Below are positions 12,304 to 23,096 of a stretch of 64,000 nucleotides of DNA, one piece after another. Location: the NCBI GenBank assembly GCA_010094045.1, contig ML986676.1:1-64000 (forward strand), written 5' to 3'. Each line of letters begins with the position of its first letter. The first letter of the stretch is position 1. A program made the translations under genes and the position numbers. This DNA comes from Lojkania enalia. Its lineage: Eukaryota > Ascomycota > Dothideomycetes > Pleosporales. Below the pieces are notes generated by a model, which saw only the letters and a program-made list of their open reading frames with translations, did not search any database and was not told the DNA's origin.

Positions 12304-13497
12304 ATGTTTCCGCCATCCCAAGGCCTGCGGTTGGATATCGATGCCATTAGCGAAATATGCGGGTCTGTATCAATAGCTTGTTGGATAGGTAAGCCAATCG
12401 TCCCCATCACCCCATCCAAAATGCTAACCAATTCACCAGTCGTCTTCTCGCCGCAGATCATCGAGAACTGGAGGAGAAGCTCCGCAGAAGGTCTTTCGGT
12501 AGTATTCATCACGGTATGGCTTCTGGGTGACTTCTTCAACATCTTCGGTGCGGTGTTGCAGGGCGTTTTACCGACGATGATTATTCTGGCTGTGTACTAC
12601 ACGCTCGCGGATATTGTGTTGCTGCTGCAGTGTTTCTGGTACAAGGGCTTCACACTCAGTGACGCAGTGCCAAAGTCCTCAGACGACGAAAGCGACGCAG
12701 AGAACGGCGCGGAAAACGGGCTTGAGGATCCTGCCGCCGCGACTGAGGCCTCGCCTCTCCTACAAGACCTACATACGCAGCACCACGGTACGAGGACAAA
12801 TGGACATGGTGGAAATGGATTTAGCACGCCGCCACGCATCTCAGACATCGATCGCCGCCATTCGGCACACTCCCAGCACTCGTTTCGCGAGCGCTTCCTC
12901 TCTACTGATGGCACGCATCTCTCGCCCGCCACGCCCCTCCTCCCGTCCTACCCCGCTCCCCAGCAACCCAGACCGCAACCTTCCACCCTACAAACTCTAC
13001 TCTTCAATCTCGGCGCCGTGATCCTCGTCTGCGCCTCCGGCGTCTTCGGCTGGTGGCTCAGCGTGCGCCACACACGGCACCCAACACCCCCCGAGGACCA
13101 GGAGCCCGACATCCTCACTTTCAACCTCTGGGGCCAAGTATCCGGCTACGTGTGCGCGGTGCTGTATCTCGGGTCCCGCGTACCACAACTGCTGCTCAAC
13201 TACCGACGGAAATCGACAGAGGGCATCTCCATGCTGTTCTTCCTCTTCGCTTGCATCGGCAATCTGACCTACGTCCTCAGCATCCTAGCGTATAGACCCA
13301 TTTGCAGGGATCCGGGAAGCTGTAGGGATGGGGAGCGGATGGGACTATATGGCAGGTATGTGGCGGTTAATTTATCGTGGTTGATTGGGAGTTTCGGGAC
13401 GTTGGTGTTGGATGCAGGGGTTTTTGTGCAGTATTTTTTGTATAGGGAGGAGGAGGAAACAGGTAATGGAGATGAGGATAGGGGTTCTGAGGAGTAG
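12304..13497 (+). CDS. YPQ1: PQ-loop vacuolar amino-acid transporter (Ypq/PQLC2-like)
   Basis: Seven-helix PQ-loop protein; relatives (yeast Ypq1-3, human PQLC2) export cationic amino acids from vacuole or lysosome. Exons are 12304-12388 and 12440-13497 (380 aa). The 51-bp intron (GTAAGC...CACCAG, branch GCTAACC) has a length divisible by three and no stop, so an uncut frame reads through it and would insert 17 residues into helix 1. Splicing restores ACWIVVFSPQIIENWRR, the family consensus. The two diagnostic proline-glutamine motifs are SPQIIENW in the first half and VPQLLLNYRRKSTEGIS in the second. Between them lies a Ser/His/acidic cytosolic loop of about 150 residues. Which cationic substrate is carried, and which Ypq paralogue this is, cannot be told from sequence alone. 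Confidence 0.9.
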   Translation: MFPPSQGLRLDIDAISEICGSVSIACWIGKPIVPITPSKMLTNSPVVFSPQIIENWRRSSAEGLSVVFITVWLLGDFFNIFGAVLQGVLPTMIILAVYYTLADIVLLLQCFWYKGFTLSDAVPKSSDDESDAENGAENGLEDPAAATEASPLLQDLHTQHHGTRTNGHGGNGFSTPPRISDIDRRHSAHSQHSFRERFLSTDGTHLSPATPLLPSYPAPQQPRPQPSTLQTLLFNLGAVILVCASGVFGWWLSVRHTRHPTPPEDQEPDILTFNLWGQVSGYVCAVLYLGSRVPQLLLNYRRKSTEGISMLFFLFACIGNLTYVLSILAYRPICRDPGSCRDGERMGLYGRYVAVNLSWLIGSFGTLVLDAGVFVQYFLYREEEETGNGDEDRGSEE

Positions 13498-15148
13498 GAT
13501 CTGTTTGTGGTGTACACAGTATTGTAGGAATTCATGGGAGTTAGAGACAGTCTTGTTTAAATCAATGGAGAAAAAAGGTTGGAATCTGCTGTATGCTTTT
13601 TGCCGTTTTCAGGGTTTAAAGCCAATGTCTGATCATCAGATTCTAAACCGCCATTCTAGATTCAACTCTGCAAATTACTGGCTCAAAGCTACTCAATCAT
13701 ATATTCACTTTTCTCAACCTAGTATCTATTTCCTAATCAATCTCCATCCACTCTTCAGGATCTGTTGTGTCACTTACCGCCTTCAAAACTCAATGCCAAT
13801 ACGCAACTGTTGTAATACATAGCTAAATTTACATACCCAACACAGCCAACCAAAATACCCACCATCTACCCACAAACCCCTAAACCGATCCTCACATAAG
13901 GCCAAGTCCAAAAAAAAAAAAAAGAAAAAAAACCCCTTCCCAACCTGCTACCTCCCCAACACCCTCGAGCAAGGTTGAACGCCCTCCTTACATTCTCTCA
14001 AGTAACATAGTGCCGTGTGGGAAACGCGTTCATCTCTCAGCCACATCCCTCCCTGGCGAGGTTTGTATAATTTTTGCGTTTCTGAGATCCGGCTGCTGTT
14101 GATAATGGCGCTGACAAGGGGTGGGGTGGATGCTATAGGGGTGTAGTTAGGAATGCGTATATCGATAGCATACTTATATATAGATAAATATACATGTGTG
14201 CGTATGTGAGTTCTATTATGGTGATGCACCCTAAGGGTATAGGGCCGTTACTATACGCTAACTATATACATCCTGCTATACTATGTTTTCTCAATTTCAG
14301 AAGGCAACCATAGGACCTGCTCGTCTATTGGACGTCGCTTGCAGGGCAGTTCCGGCGTCGTGCGCTTCTTGATTGGTAGCGTACTGGCCGAGGCATATGT
14401 AAGTGGGTCGCCCTATCATCACTAGAGGGTACAAGGAAACCCCCAGCTGCCTCCGCTCTTCCTATTCGTCTGCTGCTGTTCTTGTCAAGTCCTGTTCATG
14501 GCTGCAGCCATCTAGTTGTCTTCATAAACTCAATTGTGACTTTAATTGCATTAATACTTGGCTTCCATTACTCTAGCACCCTTCTTTGACTCTTCGAGTA
14601 CCCTCCTAGTGCATAGGACGGGTCTCCAAATGGCCGTCCATGTTGCTGTCTAAGTTTCGCTCTTGCTACCTCCCATGTGCGACATGAGAAGTGGACTGCA
14701 TCACAGCAACCCTACGGTCGGTGTGGGTCAGCCGTCCTCCCTATTATAGTCACTAAGGTGTTCGTCCACTTCTCTTTAAATACAAGCGTGCGAAATCGCC
14801 ATGTGCTGAAGTCTGGCCCCCACATATCTGTATCGACGTGCCACATTTTAGGCTGTGCAATCAGCCGCATCCTCCCCTCCAATACCCTTCCCAGGAACCT
14901 TAGGGTGTGCCATGCACAGTAGAATCAGTTTACAATACTGATTATTCTTGTTCTCTAATGCAATTCTTTCGGTATGACTTAGTATTGTTATTTTCCTATA
15001 TGCTCGCTAACCTAGATAGCTAGAACTGCTATACTAAGCGGACGAAAGATTTGTTGCGGTCCTGTTGCTTCACTCAGCCTGATACGTCTACGCTGTCTCC
15101 TAGGCCCTATTCCTCCCCACCGCGCCCACTGAAATCATTTGCGAAGTA
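13498..15148. other. gene-free interval upstream of the HET-NACHT gene
   Basis: 1.65 kb with an A-rich tract near 13909-13931 and a TA-rich patch near 14160-14280. It contains only short, unremarkable frames. No transposon gene was recognised. Confidence 0.5.
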
Positions 15149-18100
15149 ATGCGTCTTTTAGAGTTTACAAGTGGGAATAGTCTTGTTTTGACCAAGGATT
15201 TTATTGGCGATGACAAGATCCCTCCCTATGCGATACTCTCGCATACATGGGAGGATGGCCAGGAGGTCGACTTCACTGATGTGAGAGGCGGCACGGGACA
15301 GGACAAGACTGGCTACAACAAGATATTGTTCTGCAAACAACAGGCCGAGCGCGACGGCTTGCAATACTTCTGGATAGACACTTGCTGCATCGACAAGTCA
15401 AATCACGTCGAACTTCAGGATGCTATCAACTCGATGTTTCGCTGGTACCAGAATGCGGAGAAATGCTACGTCTATCTATCGGATGTCTTGATTGCGAAGC
15501 GGAAAGCAAGCGACGAGTTCTCGGAGTGTACTTGGGAAACCGCTTTCCGGGGAAGCAAATGGTTTACCCGGGGTTGGACCCTTCAAGAGCTCCTTGCCCC
15601 CCGATCAGTGGGATTCTTCTCTCGGGAAGGCAAGCTATTAGGTAACAAGACTACTCTAGAGCGGCAAATTCACGAGATCACCGGTATCAATCACCTAGCC
15701 CTTCGAGGAACGCCTCTGTACGAGTTCAGCGTCGAGACGCGGTTATCATGGGCGAAAGGCCGCAAGACCACACGCAAAGAAGATAGGGCATACTCACTTC
15801 TAGGAATATTCGGCATCTATATGTCGCTTATCTATGGAGAAGGGGAAGACAATGCGTTCAAACGGCTCCAGAAGAAGATCAACAGGTCTACAGGTGCTCC
15901 CGAGCAACAGACCTTAGCTCAAAAGGAGAGAGAAGATCAGCAATGCATCCAGCATTTGCGCCTCACCGATCCTCGTGATGATAAAAAGCGTATCGAAGAA
16001 ACCAAGGGCGGCATATTAGAGAACTCGTATCGCTGGGTCCTCGAAAACTCGGACTTTCAACGATGGCGCGACGAACAGGAGAGCCGACTGCTATGGATCA
16101 AGGGCGATCCCGGCAAGGGTAAGACGATGCTGCTCTGCGGCATCATCAACGAGCTGAAGAAGTCGATGACTAAGGCGAATCTTATGTCCTATTTCTTCTG
16201 CCAAGCCACTGATTCACATATTAATAACGCTACAGCTGTGCTACGAGGTCTAATATACTTGCTTGTTGATCAACAGCCGTCGCTTATCTCACATGTACGA
16301 AAGAAGCATGACCACGCGGGTAAAAGCCTCTTCGAAGATGCAAATGTTTGGGTAGCATTGTCAGAGATCTTCATAAATATCCTACAAGATCCAAGCTTGA
16401 ACAGCGTAAACTTAATCATTGACGCACTTGATGAGTGCATAGTAGACTTACCAAAGCTGCTAGACTTCGTTATTCGAACATCTTCCATATCGTCACACGT
16501 TAAGTGGATCGTTTCCAGCCGCAACTGCCCCAATATTGAGGAATGTCTAGAGAGGGAGAGACATAAAGTAAGATTAAGCCTCGAGCTGAATACAGCGTCG
16601 GTATCTGCTGCTGTTCGATTTTATATTCGCCATAGAGTGACTCAACTGGCGCAAGAGAAGAATTATAGCCACGAAATACAAAATGCTGTGCTGGCTTATC
16701 TATCTTTAAATGCTAACGACACATTCCTCTGGGTAGCCTTAGTCTGTCAAAACCTTAAAAAGATCTCGCGATGGAAAGTGCTCGCGAAGCTAAAGGTGTT
16801 TCCACCTGGACTTAACTACCTTTACAAGCGGATGATGCAGTATATTAGCACCTCAGATGATGCTGCTCTCTGTAAACGTATACTGGCATCGATCGCGGTA
16901 GTGTACCGACCTATCACACTAGAAGAGCTGACTGCTCTTGTAGAAGAGCTTAAGGATATGGCCAATGACTTGGAATCATTGCGGGAGATTATTGGCCTTT
17001 GTGGCTCGTTTCTCACTATCCGAAACAGTATTATCTACTTTGTCCACCAGTCAGCACAGGACTTTTTACTCACAGAGGAATTCAATACAATATTTCCTTC
17101 TGGAAAGGAGGAAGTCCACTACGTACTTTTCTCAAGATCACTCCTAGCCATATCTAAGACGCTCCGACGGGATATATACAGCTTGCATGCGCTAAGATAT
17201 CCCATAGAGCAGGTCACACATCCAACTCCAGACCCATTAGCAGTGTCGCGCTACTCGTGTATCTACTGGATCGATCACCTCTACGACTGCAATCCAAGGT
17301 CTTCTGTAAATCACAGGGTTGACTTACAGGATGGAGGAGCCGTCGACATCTTTCTAAGAGAAAGATACCTCTACTGGCTTGAAGCTCTTAGCCTTTGTAG
17401 GAGTATGTCGAAGGGTGTAGTTTCAATGGCGAAACTAGAGGCTGTAACCGATGTAATTCCCTAATAAGCGACGCCCTTAATGTATAACGCATGCTAATAG
17501 AATTTAGATGATTGCAAACGCATCTTTATTTGATAAACTTGTTCGAGATGCTCGTCGATTTATTATGTATCATAAGTGGGCTATAGAGAATAGTCCTCTT
17601 CAGGCATATGCGTCCGCACTCGTGTTTAGCCCAACTTATAGCTTCATAAGGCGTCTTTTCAAAAAGGAAGACCCAAAGTGGATTTCAAATAAGCCGGATA
17701 TAGGAGAGCGGTGGGGCACTTGCCTCCAGACGCTCGAAGGCCATAGCCACATCGTCGGCTCAGTGGCCTTCTCCCACGACTCGACCCGGCTGGCGTCCGC
17801 GTCACACGACCGCGTGGTTAGAGTATGGGACGCCAGCAGCGGTGAGTGCATTTATACACTCGAGGGTCATAGCGACAGCGTCAGCTCAGTGGCCTTCTCC
17901 CGCAACTCGACCCGGCTGGCGTCCGCGTCACACGACTGCACGGTTAGGGTATGGGATGCCAGCAGGGGCGAGTGTGTTCATACGCTCGAGGTTAGCAAGG
18001 TGCTCCACCGTATCTCATTTGACGTCTCTAATCTATATCTTCACACCGAAATTGGTAATATCGACATTAGTGCCTTTTTAGGTTTAATCCCGCGTCCAAC

Positions 18101-18302
18101 TGTTTCGAAGCCTTCTAGTCCGAAGTATCATAGCCTAGGTTTGAGCTTAGGTGACATGTGGGTAACATATAATTCAGAGCATCTAGTATGGCTACCTCCC
18201 GAGTATCGCCCGCTATGCTCAGCGGTGTCAGGGAATACGATTGGCATCGGTACTGGAAGTGGAAGAGTATGGATTTTCAGAGTCCAACTTGACACACCCT
18301 GA
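15149..18302 (+). CDS. HET-NACHT-WD40 (HNWD) NLR-type protein
   Basis: Fungal NOD-like protein with the architecture of Podospora HET-E/HET-D/HET-R, which trigger cell death when the WD40 domain senses an incompatible partner. Exons are 15149-17452 and 17508-18302 (1032 aa). The 55-bp intron (GTAATT...GCTAATAG...TTTAG) joins GAT to ATG ATT in phase 0 and bypasses two stops. The HET domain (about 25-235) shows ILSHTW (29-34), FWIDTCCIDK (74-83) and RGWTLQELLAP (141-151). The NACHT domain has Walker A GDPGKGKT (319-326), Walker B LIIDALDE (422-429) and an IVSSRN motif (454-459). The winged-helix and linker region is followed by a conserved pre-WD segment (ENSPLQAYASALVFSP). Only two clear WD40 repeats follow, then a degenerate C-terminal tail. 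What triggers it, and whether it is active, cannot be judged from sequence. Confidence 0.92.
17733..17984 (+). repeat. two tandem 126-bp WD40 repeat units
   Basis: Unit 1 is 17733-17858 and unit 2 is 17859-17984; a third CTCGAG begins at 17985, then similarity is lost. Each encodes 42 residues beginning LEGH and ending near WDAS.GEC. Long blocks are identical at DNA level, such as the one coding for the TRLASASHD stretch. Differences concentrate in codons just after LEGHS and around the HD(R/C) positions, which lie on the exposed face in HNWD proteins. Confidence 0.9.
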
Positions 18303-19304
18303 GTCTTTAGACTGTTCATGTAATGTTCTACTTACTATTCTATTACTATTCATAATCTCTATTGCATAGAGGGGGCTGGAGATTAGTGTGAATATATACC
18401 TTTCTAATTTGCCCTCGCGAAGCTTCCAGTATCCTCTAAATCAAGTGACAAGTTTACTACTTATAAGAACCATATGTTGAAACTTTGCCACTTGGTTTCG
18501 TTTGAGGGTAGATGAACGTCTCCGATCACACTAGCAGGGAGGACGGCCGAGCCGCTCCGGCGATAGGGTTACCATGATGCAGGTAATGGGACGCTGTCTG
18601 CGCCTTGCTGCACCACCAAGCAGCAAGGCGCTTAGTCGCTAAGGGCTGCACTGTCCTAGCATTACATAATGATACCTCCACGTCTGCTTTTGTAATTGTA
18701 GCTTGCTAGATGGACAGACCTCTGGAGCGGATTTTCATCCAGCATTATGGACATTACCGAATATAATATAGAAGTAGTATATGACGTATAGCAAGCTCTG
18801 AAGGATTATTGTGCTCACTGTATATGGCGGCAAAGCAAGATAATGTCGGTATGTTGAGGAAGTTCCGTTGAAGTGTTTGGATACGTTGGGCGCTCATCAT
18901 GGGATAAAACAGCCAGCATCTAAAGGTTTTATTCCCTACTATAAAGGAGAACAACTGAAGCGCACTACGAATGAAATTTTGCGCACAGGTTTGAAGTCGC
19001 TTAAAAACCGAAGTACCACCAGCTTCTTCCGGCATACAATGGGAGAGGTCAATAGACTTTTGAGAAAAAGACCAATAACTAGGAGCAATAGCAATTAAGC
19101 CGCAGAGCCGCAGGCTGAGCGAGTCCGAAGCCGGCATGACCCCATTAGTAAATTTATGAAATTTAGATCAAGAATATATGATATGACTTTGAGAAAAAAA
19201 ATAATTTGCTCTGCACAAAGAGCAATAAAGCCATTAAACCAACACCTCAACCTCATCCGAGGCTCGCACACGTCCCCTACCACATCCTACACTTACAATC
19301 CACC
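18303..19304. other. gene-free interval after the HNWD gene
   Basis: About 1 kb. It contains short frames on both strands (plus 18868-19098, minus 18754-19137) that I do not recognise. An imperfect inverted stretch (CTTGCTGC...GCAGCAAGGCG) lies near 18600-18632. No clear transposase fragment. Confidence 0.45.
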
Positions 19305-20009
19305 TTACGCTTCCTTCCCCTTCTCTAATTTCTTCACTTCCGCCTCAATCCCCTCACCAACCTCCGCATGCAACCCCTTATAAAACCCCAACTTGAAAAG
19401 CACCTCGTACCACACAAATAGCGGCGCCAAAACCAGTGCCTGCACCAAATTATCTAGCAGCGCAGGCTTCCTGCCTTCGAACTTGCCGTGGCCAATGAAC
19501 TGTACGATCCAGCTTGCAACGTGTACGGCGACCGCGATGCTGTTCACTTTGGTGCTGTTGTATTTAGTTTGCAGGCGGTTGGCCAGCGAGGCGGCGGCCA
19601 AGACGAGCGGCGCGATAGTCAGGCCTGCAGCGTTTGGGGAGAGGAGTATGTAGATTGTGGAGTAGGTGGCTGCAGAGAGAGTGCCGAGGTTTAGGGGGAG
19701 ATGGAGTTTGGAGAGGAGGGGGGCGAGGCGGGCGGGGGAGCGGAGCGATGGTGTGTTAGTACCCTAGATGTTGTATTAGGTGGGGATTCTTTTGGGAGAG
19801 GAGAGACGCGGCATACAAAGAGAAAGCCTGTGGCTAGTAGGATGGGGACGAATGTCATGTGGATTTTCACATTGGTTGGTTCGCGGTGGTAGGAGCCGTA
19901 CTGCGTTCGTTCATCGCTTATTAGCTTTGTAGATATAGAGCGTTCGGGAGGAAGGGAAGGGAACTAGACGTACGAAAACGAGGTTCTTCTTTAGGTCGAA
20001 GAGTGGCAT
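19305..20009 (-). CDS. MPO1: DUF962/Mpo1-like 2-hydroxy fatty acid dioxygenase
   Basis: Small ER membrane protein of the YGL010w/Mpo1 family. Yeast Mpo1 is an Fe(II)-dependent dioxygenase in 2-hydroxy fatty acid alpha-oxidation during phytosphingosine breakdown. Exons are 20009-19974, 19900-19817 and 19763-19305 (192 aa), all junctions in phase 0. The first exon is only 12 codons (MPLFDLKKNLVF). Exon 2 carries YGSYHREPTNVKIHMTFVP and exon 3 starts GTNTPSL after a CTAAT branch site and CTAG acceptor. Conserved histidines are in HREP, KIHM, VHV and IGHGKFEGRKPAL, the last being the family signature. Hydrophobic segments lie at about 30-40, 65-120 and 160-175. The length is close to the family norm. 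Confidence 0.88.
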
Positions 20010-20745
20010 ATTGACACGTTTTTGTATGGGTTTTAGGAGAGGGTGTGCAAGGTAGGAGAAGATATGTATGTGGTGTGTAAGCTCTAGATAGCTGTTTAGG
20101 TAAGATGATGTAAGAAGGTCGCGCCAATGGATTGTGTAGTAGAAGTGCAAACAAAGAGTCAACTTGCAAAAACTAAATAACCACTAAATATTGCTGTACT
20201 CTCAAAATATGTCAAAATGTAGAACAGGAAGCGGGGAAAGCGGAGAGTATATGTAGCAAACGGTAAGATCATGCGCTGATAGCCCGATAAATGGTCGGCC
20301 GAGGCTCAGCACGGATGGGGAAGGTTAGTCGTTCCTCGCACGTGCCGACGCACCCGAACGGAAGCCAACGCCAAAAACGTGGTGCAGCCCCATTCTTTTC
20401 ATTCACTTGTAGCATAGCTTGACGTCAAGCCCGATTCTAATTTCAACGACGAGATAATGCGAGCTCACCGGAAGCCGAATATCAATGATTAATAGTCTGT
20501 AGACAACTACCAACCATTTTCTACAAGTAGTGTAATACCACATTGTATATGAAAACTCCACCTTTTCGCCGTCGTATTAACATGCCATGTCTCCACGCAT
20601 CGAATCGCACTATGCCCCAAAACGCACATCCGGTCTACGCGCATAGCCGTGCCACAAAAAAAAATGTCACTTATCCGAGGATTGATTGGCGTAAGAACAT
20701 GAGTCTCGGCCACGACAGCGATTCCGGCGCATGGAGCGAGCTCGC
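20010..20745. other. intergenic between MPO1-like and transporter genes
   Basis: Holds the MPO1 promoter and the transporter 3' region. Short frames only; no other feature recognised. Confidence 0.55.
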
Positions 20746-23096
20746 TTATGGCAATTGGGCGGGCACCTCCTTGTCGCCAACCTCGCCAACCTCCTTACTA
20801 TCAAGCTCCTCCACATGGTCGGTCTTCTCGGAAGAAGGTACGTACGCCTCGTCCTCGAATCGGTAGAGTTCGGGCTTCCTGAGGCCCTTGCGGCGCAGGA
20901 CGTATGTCTTGAACCACCATGGGAATGCTTGGGTTGTCTGTTAATTTGCATTAGCACATCATCCTATTTCCAAGTCCTAGTTAAGCAATGAATTGGACTA
21001 ACCTGGAACTTCATGTGGGTGCGAGTCGGCACGCCAAAAACATAGTCGAGTTCCTCGAGTGTGCGCTGCTTGGTCTCTGGCAACCAGAAGAAGCTGACCT
21101 CGTTAGCTCTGTAAGACCAGAAGAACAAAGAAATCGAAAACTTACATCATGAAGAAGGCGAGCAAATTGAGACCAGCATAGAACCCAAAAACACCCTGTG
21201 GCTTGAATACGCGCAACATCCTCGGAAGTGTGAGCGAAAGGACCGACGCCCAGAAGTTATTTGTCGCCACGGCCCAGCTCATACCAACCTCACGATGAGA
21301 CAGCGGGAACACCTCTGCTGAGTAGGTGAAAGGTACGGGGCCTTCTCCGGGGGAGTAGAAGGCATTGAACACGTATATGAAGAAGGTGATCATACCAAGA
21401 TGCGCATCGTTCTCCTTGGGGATCCAGTAACAGAAGCCTGCCGCTAGAAGGGTCCAGCACATGTTTGGGAAAGTAAACAGTAAGAGGCCACGACGGCCGA
21501 ACGTGTCAATTGTCCAAACAGCGGGCCACGCGAACGTGAAATTGACAAGACCAAATCCCCAAGATGCTAGCAGAGCCTTCTTGTCGTTGGCTCCGGCCTC
21601 CCTGAAGATGGTGGATGAATAAAAGGCAATGATATTGATTCCACACATTTGCTGTGCAATCATAACGATTCCAGAGGCTTGTGTGGCGCGACGGATGCGA
21701 GGAATCGTGAAGAGCTCAAAGAAGCGGGTGAAGACATTGCCTTTCTGACTGATGCCGGTTGTCGAGACAAGGACATCTTCCTGGCTCAAGAGCGTATGGG
21801 CATAGTAGAAATCGCGAGCGGCCTGCAAAGGAGTGTTTCGAAGACGAAGGAAGGAACCGTATGCCTGGGCATACCTCTTCTTCTTCATCAACCATCTAGG
21901 AGACTCCGGAGTAAACCAAATGCCGAGGCATAGCGGGACAGCAGGAATAAACGCGGAACCCAATTGTAACCTCCAAGAAATGGCTCCCGTGTTCTGCGAG
22001 AATGTTAACTATTTGGCGGAAACGGCATCCAAGGGCCAAAACATACCATAACGGCAAGGTTAGCACACGTGCCCAGGAAAATGCCAAAGGCTGTCCACAC
22101 TTGCCATGACATGACCAAGCCACCACGCACATTCGCTGGGCAATTTTCGGCAGAGAAAACTGGCACGGTGACCTCCTTCAGACCCATGCCTATACCAAGT
22201 AGTACACGACAAGCCACAAGTTGTCCCCACGTCTGAGTTAGACCGGAACCAAGAGGGGCGAGCAGGGAGAAGATGGCGGCTACGAAAATGGTGCCACGAC
22301 GGCCGATAAGATCGTTGACAGGATCAGAGATCCATCCAGCGCTATTCACGTTAGATGTGGGCCTAGTTTGAGCTACGAAGAGACTTACAAGAAGGCAATG
22401 GCAATATAAGGAACAGAATTGACGAAACCAATAATCCAGCTATTCTTCTCGCAAGTACCCTCCGCCTCACACTTTAATCCAGTATCTGGAATTCCAAACT
22501 CATTAAAGAAGGTCAAATTGGCACCATTGGAACCTACCACATGTCAATTCTATATAAATTAAGGTTGGCACCATCTTTACCTGTCTGATCCCAGCCTTGG
22601 ATAGCAGCGGCAATAGAGTTAAGGACAATGGTGAAGTAGAGCACCTTTGGAAGCCTCCAGCGGTGCGTGACTTCCTCACGGAGGGCAATGCGCTCGCTTT
22701 CATCTAGCTCCTCAATCTGCTCATAGAGATGGGGAGACTGGGCGACGAGAGCGCCCTTGCGGAGAAGAGGCGTAATGTCTTCGAGATCATTCTCCTTGGC
22801 GAAGTTGTCAACATCAGCGAGAAGCTGATCCTTTGGAATACCAATAAGAGGGTTGCGGATTCTAGAGATTGTGAGTAAGCTCTCGAATTAGGTGTCCATG
22901 TGCTACTTACTCCCCCGCGACATTCTCCGTCATCTCGGTAATGCTTTGTTTACGCCGATTCTCATCATCGAAGATGGAGCCTCGACGCTCGGGGTGAACA
23001 TCCGTGGTCGTGCTGAAAGGTAGTTATTAAAGGAAAATGACACACGCGAAGCAATTGCATTACTACATACTCGATCTTGTCCTTGGGTTCAGCCAT
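20746..23096 (-). CDS. MFS sugar transporter (SP family)
   Basis: Twelve-helix major facilitator of the sugar porter family in the plasma membrane. Eight exons: 23096-23071, 23012-22911, 22861-22581, 22533-22389, 22341-22047, 21993-21146, 21093-21003 and 20937-20746. Phases agree at every junction and give 659 aa. Family motifs seen are DLIGRRG after helix 2, [17 protein letters not shown] in helices 4-5, [12 protein letters not shown] at the end of helix 6, DTFGRRG, and [19 protein letters not shown] after helix 12. An unusually long hydrophilic N-terminus of about 110 residues precedes helix 1 and includes [17 protein letters not shown], which looks like a phosphorylatable regulatory region. 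Substrate is uncertain: hexose, polyol and inositol carriers share this pattern. It is the most intron-rich gene in the window. Confidence 0.88.

Noticed and set aside
11953..12321. 122-codon minus-strand frame antisense to the PQ-loop gene 5' end
   Set aside because: No motif; it overlaps the promoter and first exon of a confidently identified gene.
18754..19137. Overlapping frames of 127 (minus) and 76 (plus) codons after the HNWD gene, considered as transposon remnants
   Set aside because: No transposase, reverse transcriptase or other signature could be seen.
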